A DNA stretch of 64,000 bases from Pseudorhodoferax sp032153935 (GTDB lineage: Bacteria > Pseudomonadota > Gammaproteobacteria > Burkholderiales > Burkholderiaceae_C), in assembly GCF_964253035.1 (NCBI RefSeq), contig NZ_CAXUQL020000001.1:2480001-2544000 (forward strand). The letters run 5' to 3'. Positions within the stretch are counted from its first letter, which is position 1; the number at the start of each line of letters is the position of its first letter. The notes under the pieces are model-generated. The model searched no databases. It was not told where the DNA came from and saw nothing but the letters and a program-made list of their open reading frames with translations. Positions 52,371 to 59,993 of this stretch are shown here, in pieces. The position numbers were made by a program, and so were the translations under genes.

Positions 52371-53300
52371 CTAACCGAGTTGGCGCGCGCGGCGCTCCTG
52401 CTGCACCAGGTACAGCCCGCTGGCCACGATGATGGCCGCGCCCACCAGCGTCGCGGCGTCGGGCAGCGTGCGCCACAGCAGCCAGTCCAGCCCCACGGCC
52501 CAGGCCAGCGCCGCGTACTCGAAGGGTGCGACCACGGCCGCCTGGCCGTGGCGGAAGGCTTCGGTGATGCACATCTGGCCGATGAAGCCGGTGACGGCCA
52601 GCGCCACGATGGTCCAGGCATGTTCGGCCCGCAACGGCACCCAGCCGCGCGCGGCCAGCGCGCCTGCACCCACGGCGATCAAGAGCGTCATCCAGAACAC
52701 CAGGCTGCCGTTGGAATCGGTGCGCGTCAGCACGCGGCCCGTGATCGCGGAGACGGCGTAGCAACACGCGGCGGCCAGCACCGCCAGCGCGCCCCAGCTC
52801 AGCAAGGCGTCCTGGTCCGGGCGCAGCGCCACCAGCACGCCCAGCATGCCCGCCGCCAGCGCCAGCCAGTGCGAACGCCGCACACGCTCCTTGAGCACGG
52901 GCACCGAGAGCAGCGCGATCAGGATCGGACCGATGAAGAACAGCGTGTAGGCCACGGCCATCGGCAGGGTCTGCAGGCCGTAGGCGAACAGCGAGAGCAT
53001 GGCCACGCCCAGCACGCCGCGCAGCAGATGCAGCGGCCAGCGCACCTGCAGCACGCGGCCTGCCTCGCCGCGCCACCACAGGTACAGGCAGACCAGCGGC
53101 AGGCCGGCGATGCCGCGCAGGGCCGCCACCTGCACGGCAGGGTAGTGGGCGGCCAGCAGCTTCATGACCGCGTCCATCCAGGCGAAGAAGCTGATCGCCG
53201 CAAGCATGGCCAGGATGCCGCGGGTGTTGTCGTGGGAGCGAATGGCCAGGTCTCCGGTGCGCCGGGGCGGCGCGAAAGGCCGCGATTGTCCACGTTGCAC
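52371..53300 (-). CDS. EamA/DMT-family transporter
   Basis: 309 residues with ten hydrophobic segments in two EamA repeats (for example ILAMLAAISFFAWMDAVMKLLAAHYPAVQVAALRGIAGLP, and VAYTLFFIGPILIALLSVPVLKERVRR near the end of repeat one). It resembles drug/metabolite exporters of the RarD/YdcZ broad group. The GTG 53300 start is used because the first in-frame ATG lies inside the first membrane segment. The substrate is unknown. It is divergent from the lipid kinase gene. Confidence 0.88.
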   Translation of the reverse strand: MQRGQSRPFAPPRRTGDLAIRSHDNTRGILAMLAAISFFAWMDAVMKLLAAHYPAVQVAALRGIAGLPLVCLYLWWRGEAGRVLQVRWPLHLLRGVLGVAMLSLFAYGLQTLPMAVAYTLFFIGPILIALLSVPVLKERVRRSHWLALAAGMLGVLVALRPDQDALLSWGALAVLAAACCYAVSAITGRVLTRTDSNGSLVFWMTLLIAVGAGALAARGWVPLRAEHAWTIVALAVTGFIGQMCITEAFRHGQAAVVAPFEYAALAWAVGLDWLLWRTLPDAATLVGAAIIVASGLYLVQQERRARQLG

Positions 53301-53375
53301 CAGAACTGTGCGCGCGGTTCGGCCGCGGCCCTGTCCGACATGCGGCCATGCAGCGCGCTGCTAAGCTGCCCGCCC

Positions 53376-54359
53376 GTGAACCAGACCTCTCCCGCTGCCG
53401 CCACGCCGCCCGAGTTCGCAGCCGACGGCCCGCTGGTCATCGTGCTCAATGCCGGTTCCGGCCGTTCCGATGCCGACGACACCCAGCGCACCATCTCCGG
53501 CATCCTGGATGCCGCCGGTCGGCCGCACGAGGTGCTGCGCATCGAACGCGGCATGGACGTGGCCCAGGTCGCCGCCGAGGCGGTGCGCCGCGCGCAGGGC
53601 CGCCAGGGCGCGGTCGTCGCGGCCGGCGGTGACGGCACGCTCAACGCCGTGGCCCAGGCCGTGCTGCCGGCCGGCCTGCCGTTCGGCGTGCTGCCGCAGG
53701 GCACCTTCAACTACTTCAGCCGCACGCACGGCATCACCTCGGACACCGAGCAGGCCACGCGCGCCCTGCTGCGGGCCAGGCCCGCGCCGGTGCAGGTAGG
53801 GCAGGTCAACGAGCGGCTGTTCCTTGTCAACGCCAGCGTGGGCCTGTACCCGCAGCTGTTGCAAGACCGCGAGGCCTACAAGCAGCGCTACGGGCGCAGC
53901 CGTCTGGTGGCGCTGTGGTCGGCACTGGTCACGCTGCTGCACGCGCACCGGCCGCTGCGGCTGCAGCTCGAATGCCAGGGGCGCCAGCAGTCCGTGCGCA
54001 CCTCCACGCTGTTCGTGGGCAACAACGGCCTGCAACTGCAGCAGATCGGCGTGCCCGAAGCCGGCCTGCTCGCGCAGGGGCAGTTGGTGGCCTTGGTGCT
54101 GCGCCCGGTCGGCACGCTGGGCATGCTGGGCTTGATGATGCGCGGCGCCTTCGGCCGGCTCGGCGAGGCCGAGGATGTGTTGCGCTTCGGGTTCGAACGC
54201 CTGGCCATGCGGCCGGCCGCGCCGCGCCGCACGGCGCGCGTCAAGGTGGCCACCGATGGCGAGATCTGCTGGCTGCGCGCGCCGCTGAACTTCCGCGTCT
54301 CGCCGCAGCCGCTGTGGCTGCTGACGCCCATGCCGCAGGACCGGGTGGAGCCCGCGTGA
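53376..54359 (+). CDS. Diacylglycerol kinase-family lipid kinase
   Basis: 327 residues from GTG 53376; an ATG at 53340 is a weaker alternative. DAGK catalytic domain: VIVLNAGSGRSDADDT, the ATP-binding AAGGDGTLNAVAQ, and PFGVLPQGTFNYFSRTHGI, followed by a beta-sandwich C-terminal half. Bacterial relatives (YegS, DgkB) phosphorylate diacylglycerol or related lipids at the membrane. It is translationally linked to the phosphoesterase and PAP2 genes downstream, so the three may form a lipid-turnover unit. Confidence 0.9.
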   Translation: MNQTSPAAATPPEFAADGPLVIVLNAGSGRSDADDTQRTISGILDAAGRPHEVLRIERGMDVAQVAAEAVRRAQGRQGAVVAAGGDGTLNAVAQAVLPAGLPFGVLPQGTFNYFSRTHGITSDTEQATRALLRARPAPVQVGQVNERLFLVNASVGLYPQLLQDREAYKQRYGRSRLVALWSALVTLLHAHRPLRLQLECQGRQQSVRTSTLFVGNNGLQLQQIGVPEAGLLAQGQLVALVLRPVGTLGMLGLMMRGAFGRLGEAEDVLRFGFERLAMRPAAPRRTARVKVATDGEICWLRAPLNFRVSPQPLWLLTPMPQDRVEPA

Positions 54360-55162
54360 GTGCATTGCTGCAGATTTCCGACACGCATTTCGGCACCGAG
54401 CGCGCGCCCGTGGTCGAGTCGCTGCTGGCGCTGGCTGAACAGCTGGCGCCCGAGCGTGTGCTGCTGTCGGGCGACATCACGCAGCGTGCCACCGTTGGGC
54501 AGTTCGCTGCCGCCCAGGCGTTCTGCGCGCGGCTGGGCCGGCCCGTGCTCGCGATTCCGGGCAACCACGACATCCCGCTCGTCAACCTGGCGGTGCGCCT
54601 GCTGTGGCCCTATGCGCGCCACCGGCGGGCCTTCGGTGCCGATCTCGAACCCGTGCATGCCAGTCCCGACTGGCTGGTGGTCTGCGTGAAGACCACGCGC
54701 CGCTGGCGCCACCAGCATGGCCAGGTCTCGCCCGAGCAGATCGCGCGCGTGGCGGCACGGCTGCGCCAGGCCGCGCCCGGCCAGTTGCGCGTGGTGGTCG
54801 TGCACCAGCCCGTGGCCGTGCCGACGCCGCGCGATGCGGGCGATCTCCTCCGGGGCCACGAGGCCGCCGTGCGGGCCTGGGCTGCGGCCGGCGCCGACGT
54901 GGTGGCCGGCGGCCACATCCACCTGCCCTATGTGCTGCCCTTGCATGCGCTGCACGCCGGCCTGGCGCGGCGCATGTGGTGCGTGCAGGCCGGCACGGCC
55001 CTGTCCTCGCGGCTGCGCCGCGAGGCCAACAACTCGGTCAACGTGTTGCACCGGGGGGCGGGTGCGGCGCGCGTGGAGCGCTGGGACTTCGACGAAGCCA
55101 CGCAGCGCTTCGCCTGCGTGGCCCGCCATGCGCTGGACCTGGACCGGAGCACCCATGTCTGA
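54356..55162 (+). CDS. Metallophosphoesterase (calcineurin-like)
   Basis: 268 residues from GTG 54356, overlapping the previous stop (GTGA). The dinuclear metal motifs are ISDTHFG, LLSGDITQRA, GNHDIPL, VVHQPVAV and GGHIHLP, complete for the calcineurin-like family. No signal peptide is seen. The close overlap with the lipid kinase and PAP2 genes suggests action on a phosphorylated lipid intermediate, such as UDP-diacylglucosamine or a phosphodiester, but the substrate is not determined. Confidence 0.9.
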   Translation: MSALLQISDTHFGTERAPVVESLLALAEQLAPERVLLSGDITQRATVGQFAAAQAFCARLGRPVLAIPGNHDIPLVNLAVRLLWPYARHRRAFGADLEPVHASPDWLVVCVKTTRRWRHQHGQVSPEQIARVAARLRQAAPGQLRVVVVHQPVAVPTPRDAGDLLRGHEAAVRAWAAAGADVVAGGHIHLPYVLPLHALHAGLARRMWCVQAGTALSSRLRREANNSVNVLHRGAGAARVERWDFDEATQRFACVARHALDLDRSTHV

Positions 55163-55976
55163 GGATGCGTTGCGTGCGCAGGTCCTGGCCGAATGGCTGG
55201 GCCAGCATGCGCTGGTGGCGGCCGGCGGGGGGCTGCTGGCCATGCTCGCCGGCGCCGGCCTGCTGTTCACGGCGCTGCGCCACCTGCACCTGCGCGCCCC
55301 CCGCGCGTGGTTGCCGCCCTGGGCCTGGCTGGGCCTGTGGTTCACGTTGGGCGGCGGTTTCATGCTGGCCACGGCAACGCTGTTCGCCGAGGCCATGGAG
55401 GCCATGGACGCCGACGAGGAGCTGGGCCTGTTCGACCAGCGGCTGGCCGCAGCCCTGTCGCAGCGCTTGCCCGCGGCCGCCTTGCGCGTGGTCGGCACGG
55501 CCACGCACCTGGGCGATCCGCTGACCCTGGTCGCGCTCGTGGTGCTGGTGGCCGTGGCCCTGCTGTGGCGCGGCCAGCGCTGGCTCGCGCTGGGCTGGGT
55601 CGTGGCCTGCGCCGGCAACGGCCTGCTGAACCAGGGCCTCAAGCGCGTCTTCGCGCGCGTGCGGCCGCTGCACGAGCATGGCTTCGCCGTGGCCGACGGC
55701 TACAGCTTTCCGAGCGGCCACACCTCGGGCTCGGTCGTGGTCTACGGCATGCTGGCCTACCTGTGCGTGCGCCTGCTGCCCGCGCGCTGGCATCTGCCGG
55801 CTGTGCTGCTGGCGATGCTGCTGGCCTATTGCATGGGCGTGAGCCGTGTGCTGCTGCAGGTGCATTGGGCCAGCGACGTGCTGGCCGGATTCGCGTCCGG
55901 CCTGGGCTGGCTGGCCATCTGCATCGCCGCCGTCGAACTGCGCCGGCGCTATGTGCGCGGCGTGTCGATGGCGTAG
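55155..55976 (+). CDS. PAP2-family membrane phosphatase
   Basis: 273 residues with about six membrane segments. The three PAP2 motifs are KRVFARVRP, SFPSGHTSGS and SRVLLQVHWASDV, containing the catalytic His residues. Such enzymes dephosphorylate phosphatidate, undecaprenyl-PP or similar lipids on the periplasmic side. It overlaps the phosphoesterase gene by 8 bases at its start, and its last 28 bases overlap the MFS gene on the opposite strand. Confidence 0.92.
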   Translation: MSEDALRAQVLAEWLGQHALVAAGGGLLAMLAGAGLLFTALRHLHLRAPRAWLPPWAWLGLWFTLGGGFMLATATLFAEAMEAMDADEELGLFDQRLAAALSQRLPAAALRVVGTATHLGDPLTLVALVVLVAVALLWRGQRWLALGWVVACAGNGLLNQGLKRVFARVRPLHEHGFAVADGYSFPSGHTSGSVVVYGMLAYLCVRLLPARWHLPAVLLAMLLAYCMGVSRVLLQVHWASDVLAGFASGLGWLAICIAAVELRRRYVRGVSMA

Positions 55977-57577
55977 CGCGTCACGCGTGGCGGCGCTTCT
56001 TCCAGGTGGAAGGCGAGCTTGCGTTCGCGCAGCGCGATGTCGGCGCCGGTCACGCGGTCGAAACGGCGCAGGTGCTCGGTCCAGGACTCGTCGACGATCT
56101 GCTCGGTGTAGTGCCCCGGATCGCTGATGTCGCGCAGCAGATGCCACTCGAGCGCGCCCTGGGCCAGGCGGCTGCGCCGGCTGTCCTGCATCACGCGCTC
56201 GAAGTCGGCCGCGCGCGCGGGGTCGATGCGGTAGTCGATGCTGACCAGCACATGGCCCGTGGCCGGTGGCTGCGCAGCCACTGGAACCGGCAGCGCGTGC
56301 GAGGGCGACAGGTCTTCCTCGATCTGCAGGTCGACCACGAAGCGTGTCGCCAGCCACATCGCGGTGCCGCCCGTGAGCGCTGCCACCAGCAGGCTCAGCT
56401 GCACGGTGCCGAGCGCGGCCACCTGGCCCCACAGCCCGGCACCGAACGCGCTGGCACCCATGATCGCCATCTGGTAGATCGACATGCCGCGGGCGCGCAC
56501 CCAGTCCGGCAGCGCCAACTGGGCCGAGACCGACAGCGAGTTGGCCGTGGCGATCCAGGCCATGCCGGCCACGAACATGGCAGGCACCGCCACCGCCACG
56601 TTGGACGCGAAGGCCATCACCAGCGTGGCGCCCGACTGCAGCAGCGTGCCGTACAGCACGACCTGGTCGCGCGCCAGCCACTGGCGCAGCCGCGGCATCA
56701 GGAAGGCCGTGGCGATGGCGCCCATGCCCATGGAGGCCAGCAGCACCGTGAAGGTGGCGGCGTCGCCGCCCTGCAGGCCGCGCGCGACCAGCGGCAAGAG
56801 CGCAATCAAGGCCGTGGAATGGAAGAAGAACAGCGCGATGCGCAGCAGCACGGCTTTGAGCCGCGGCGACTGGCGCACGAATTGCACACCCACGCGCATG
56901 GCGCTCCACAGGCGCTGGCGGCCCAGCGGGTCGGGTTTGTGCTCGCGCTTCCAGCGCATGAGCATGCAGGCCGAGGCCAGCGAGAGCACGGCGTTGAGCA
57001 CGAACACCGCGGCGCTGCCGATGCTGGCGATCAGCGCGCCGGCCAGCAGCGGGCCGACGATGCGCGAGGCATTCATGGTGATGCCGTTGAGCGCCAGCGC
57101 GGCGGGCAATTGCGCGCGCGGGATCAGCTCGGGCACCACGGCCGAGTAGACCGGCCAGCGCATCGCCAGGCCGATGCCGTTGGCGAAGGTCAGCAGCAGC
57201 AACAGCGGCGGCGTGACCGTGCCTGTCAGCACCGTGGCGCACAGCAGCAGCGCCACGCTGGCCACCCAGAACTGGGTCGTGATGTAGAAGCGGCGCCGGT
57301 CCACGATGTCGGCCAGCGCGCCGCTGGGCAGGCCGAACAGGAACACCGGCATGGTGGCCGCCGTCTGCACCAGCGCCACCCAGACCGGCGAGGTGGTCAG
57401 CGAGGTCATGAGCCAGGCCGCCGCCACGTCGTTCATCCACATGCAGATGTTGGACGCGAGCCAGACCAGCCACAGCATGCGGAACACCGGCCAGCGCAGC
57501 GGGGCCAGTGTGGAGAGGTCGGCGTCGGGGGACGAGGCCTCGTCGGGTGTCAGGACCGAGGGGCGCTCTTCGGGCAT
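55949..57577 (-). CDS. MFS exporter with C-terminal monooxygenase-like extension
   Basis: 542 residues. The first ~415 form a 12-segment MFS transporter of the EntS/DUF894 type (MNDVAAAWLMTSLTTSPVWVALVQTA; FGLPSGALADIVDRRRFYI). The last ~115 residues form a separate alpha/beta domain (VLVSIDYRIDPARAADFERVMQDSRRSRLAQGALEWHLLRDIS) resembling a dimeric antibiotic-biosynthesis-monooxygenase fold. This combination is common in 'MFS_3' proteins. It is the last gene after creA (4 bases) in the min operon. The 3' end overlaps the PAP2 gene. Confidence 0.88.
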   Translation of the reverse strand: MPEERPSVLTPDEASSPDADLSTLAPLRWPVFRMLWLVWLASNICMWMNDVAAAWLMTSLTTSPVWVALVQTAATMPVFLFGLPSGALADIVDRRRFYITTQFWVASVALLLCATVLTGTVTPPLLLLLTFANGIGLAMRWPVYSAVVPELIPRAQLPAALALNGITMNASRIVGPLLAGALIASIGSAAVFVLNAVLSLASACMLMRWKREHKPDPLGRQRLWSAMRVGVQFVRQSPRLKAVLLRIALFFFHSTALIALLPLVARGLQGGDAATFTVLLASMGMGAIATAFLMPRLRQWLARDQVVLYGTLLQSGATLVMAFASNVAVAVPAMFVAGMAWIATANSLSVSAQLALPDWVRARGMSIYQMAIMGASAFGAGLWGQVAALGTVQLSLLVAALTGGTAMWLATRFVVDLQIEEDLSPSHALPVPVAAQPPATGHVLVSIDYRIDPARAADFERVMQDSRRSRLAQGALEWHLLRDISDPGHYTEQIVDESWTEHLRRFDRVTGADIALRERKLAFHLEEAPPRVTRYAIDTPRT

Positions 57578-57581
57578 CCGC

Positions 57582-58052
57582 TTACTTGACCGGCAGCGGC
57601 GTGGCGCGGTCGACCGGCACGGCCGTGATGGCGTTCTGCGGCGAGCCTTCGACCAACCGGTCGGAGTAGGTCAGGTAGACCAGCGTGTGGCGCTGGCTGT
57701 CGACCATGCGCACGATGCGCAGGCGCTTGAACAGCACCGACATGCGCTCGCTGAACACCTCTTCCTGGGCCGGCAGCGGCTGCGGCACGTTGATCGGGCC
57801 GACCTGACGGCAGGCGATGGAGGCTTCGGCCTTGTCTTCGGCCAGGCCGACGGCGCCTTTGATGCCGCCCGTGCGCGCACGCGAGACATAGCAGGTCACG
57901 CCCTGCACGCGCGGGTCGTCGTAGGCGTCGACCACGATCTTGTGGTTGGGCCCCAGCCACTGGAACGCGGTGTCGACCTCGCCCACTTTCTGCGCATCGG
58001 CGCGCGTACAGGCCAGCACCAGCAAGGTGCTCAGGAGCAGCCAGGCCCGCAT
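57582..58052 (-). CDS. creA: CreA-family periplasmic protein
   Basis: 156 residues. Signal peptide MRAWLLLSTLLVLACTRADA, then KVGEVDTAFQWLGPNHKIVVDAYDDPRVQGVTCYVSRARTGGIKGAVGLAEDKAEASIACRQVG, which is the diagnostic CreA core with its two Cys. Function is unknown despite its old link to CreBC. It lies 4 bases after minE and just before the MFS gene, so it is probably transcribed with the min genes. Confidence 0.93.
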   Translation of the reverse strand: MRAWLLLSTLLVLACTRADAQKVGEVDTAFQWLGPNHKIVVDAYDDPRVQGVTCYVSRARTGGIKGAVGLAEDKAEASIACRQVGPINVPQPLPAQEEVFSERMSVLFKRLRIVRMVDSQRHTLVYLTYSDRLVEGSPQNAITAVPVDRATPLPVK

Positions 58053-58056
58053 GGTC

Positions 58057-58317
58057 TCAGCGCCCCTCGGGCAGTTCGATCTTGACCTCGAGCACTTCCA
58101 GCGTGTCCTGGCGCTCCAGGTTCACCTTGATGTGCTCCTGGTTGACCGCGACGTACTTGGAGATCACGGCCACGAGCTCGCGTTGCAGCTCCTGCAGCAT
58201 GTCGGGCTTGAGCCCGCCGCGGCTGCCGCGCTCGTGCGCCAGGATGATCTGCAGCCGCTCCTTGGCGACGTTGGCGGTCTTCTTCTTCTCCCCGAGCAGA
58301 AAGGACAGAAAGGACAT
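58057..58317 (-). CDS. minE: Cell division topological specificity factor MinE
   Basis: 86 residues. The opening MSFLSFLLGEKKKTANVAKERLQIILAHERG contains the membrane-targeting helix and the MinD-stimulating region. The C-terminal beta domain (EHIKVNLERQDTLEVLEVKIELP) mediates dimerisation. It drives MinD off the membrane to set Min oscillation. It lies 5 bases after minD. Confidence 0.97.
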   Translation of the reverse strand: MSFLSFLLGEKKKTANVAKERLQIILAHERGSRGGLKPDMLQELQRELVAVISKYVAVNQEHIKVNLERQDTLEVLEVKIELPEGR

Positions 58318-58322
58318 CGGCC

Positions 58323-59135
58323 TTACCTCCCGAACAGTCGCTTGAAGAAACCGGGCTTCTCGGCGTCGACGAAGCGCATCGGCTTGTCCTCGCCGAGGAA
58401 GCGGGCCACCACGTCCTTGTAGGCTTCTGCCACGTCGGTGTCCTTGCCGTGGATGGCGGGCACGCCCTGGTTGGAGGCCTGCAGCACGGCTTCGGATTCC
58501 GGGATCACGCCGATCAGCGGGATGCGCAGGATGTCCTGGATGTCCTCCAGCGACAGCATCTGGCCGTCGGCCACGCGGTTGGGGTTGTAGCGCGTGATCA
58601 GCAGGTGTTCCTTGATCGGATCGCCGCCTTCCATGGCGCGCTTGGTCTTGGAGCCCAGCATGCCCAGGATGCGGTCGGAGTCGCGCACCGAGGAGACCTC
58701 GGGATTGGTCACGACCAGCGCGTAGTCGGCGAAGTGCATGGCCATCAGCGCACCGGTCTCGATGCCGGCCGGCGAGTCGCAGACGATGTACTCGAAGCCC
58801 ATCTCGGACAGGTCCTTGAGCACCTTCTCCACGCCGTCCTGCGTCAGCGCATCCTTGTCGCGCGTCTGCGAGGCGGCCAGCACGAACAGGTTGTCGCACT
58901 GCTTGTCCTTGATCAGCGCCTGGTTCAGGTTGGCCTCGTTGTGGATCACGTTGATCAGGTCGTAGACCACGCGGCGCTCGCAACCCATGATCAGGTCCAG
59001 GTTGCGCAGGCCGACGTCGAAGTCGATGACGACGGTCTTGTGGCCCTTGAGTGCCAGGCCGGAGGAAAAACTGGCGCTGGTGGTGGTCTTGCCCACACCC
59101 CCCTTGCCGGAGGTGACCACGATGATCTTGCTCAT
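58323..59135 (-). CDS. minD: Septum site-determining ATPase MinD
   Basis: 270 residues. ParA/MinD ATPase with the deviant Walker motif SGKGGVGKTT, DFDVGLRNLD and CDSPAGIE. The C-terminal amphipathic membrane helix (PGFFKRLFGR) is present. It recruits MinC to the membrane near the poles. It sits between minC and minE in the conserved order. Confidence 0.98.
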   Translation of the reverse strand: MSKIIVVTSGKGGVGKTTTSASFSSGLALKGHKTVVIDFDVGLRNLDLIMGCERRVVYDLINVIHNEANLNQALIKDKQCDNLFVLAASQTRDKDALTQDGVEKVLKDLSEMGFEYIVCDSPAGIETGALMAMHFADYALVVTNPEVSSVRDSDRILGMLGSKTKRAMEGGDPIKEHLLITRYNPNRVADGQMLSLEDIQDILRIPLIGVIPESEAVLQASNQGVPAIHGKDTDVAEAYKDVVARFLGEDKPMRFVDAEKPGFFKRLFGR

Positions 59136-59166
59136 GGAATGGAGGTCCTTTTTCTAAGGGATGGAT

Positions 59167-59916
59167 TCAGATGGGGTCCAGCACCAGGCTCTCGCCGGCC
59201 AGGCGCACCTGGGCGGGCTTGCCCAGCACGTCGGCAGGCAGGGCGACTTCGCTGGTGCGGTAGATGCCGGCGATGGAGATCAGCTGGGCCTCCATGCAGG
59301 TGCTGAAGATGCGGGCGTCGGTGTTGCCGCGCGCGCCGGCAATCGCACGTCCGCGCAGCGGCGCATACACATGGATGTTGCCGTCGGCAATGATCTCGGC
59401 GCCGAAGTTGACCACCTGCAGCACGATCAGATCGCAGCCGCGGGCGTAGACCTGCTGGCCCGAGCGCAGCGGCCGGTCGATCACCATGGTTCCGCTCGCC
59501 GGGGCGGCCACGGCCGGTGCCGCCGCCGGTGCCGGCACTGGCGCGGGCGCCGGGGCATCGCCGGGCACCGCCACGGCGGACGAGGAGATCTCCGGCAGGT
59601 CCATCAGGCCGACGGCCGCTGCGGTTTCCTTGTGCGCCAGGCTGCCGCCATGGATGCCGAAGGGGCGCAGCCGGTAGTGCTTGAGCAGCGTCAGCAACAC
59701 CGAGAAGCTGAGCGGCGTGGGGTCCTGCGCGATCTGCGTCAGCACGATCACGGCCGGGTCTTCGTCGAAGAAGTCGGGGGTTTCGCCGAAGCGGGCCTGC
59801 AGTTCCTGCGACAGCGTGGCGAGGTTCGGGGTCTTGAGCACCACCGTGATCAACGGCAGGCTGGCGCTCTTCAAGTCGAAGCTGGCACGTGCGTGCCCTG
59901 CAGGTGCAGCGGACAT
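59167..59916 (-). CDS. minC: Septum site-determining protein MinC
   Basis: 249 residues from ATG 59916. The N-terminal FtsZ-inhibiting domain (about 10-110) is joined by an Ala/Pro-rich linker to the C-terminal beta-helical domain. That domain contains DRPLRSGQQVYARGCDLIVLQVVNFGAEIIADGNIHVYAPLRGRAIAGARG, the region binding MinD and other MinC. It is the first gene of the minCDE operon, with the cphA pair upstream on the same strand. Confidence 0.96.
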   Translation of the reverse strand: MSAAPAGHARASFDLKSASLPLITVVLKTPNLATLSQELQARFGETPDFFDEDPAVIVLTQIAQDPTPLSFSVLLTLLKHYRLRPFGIHGGSLAHKETAAAVGLMDLPEISSSAVAVPGDAPAPAPVPAPAAAPAVAAPASGTMVIDRPLRSGQQVYARGCDLIVLQVVNFGAEIIADGNIHVYAPLRGRAIAGARGNTDARIFSTCMEAQLISIAGIYRTSEVALPADVLGKPAQVRLAGESLVLDPI

Positions 59917-59947
59917 GGGGGACGGTTTCGACAAATGGCGGATTTTA

Positions 59948-59970
59948 GCCTGCGGGTCCGCCCCGCAGGC
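59948..59970 (-). terminator. Probable terminator between cphA and minC
   Basis: Perfect 9-bp stem GCCTGCGGG/CCCGCAGGC with a five-base loop, 24 bases after the cphA stop and ahead of minC. On the minus strand it is followed only by TAAAAT, so termination may be partial. Confidence 0.6.
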
Positions 59971-59993
59971 CGCACGGAAACCGTATCGAAACG

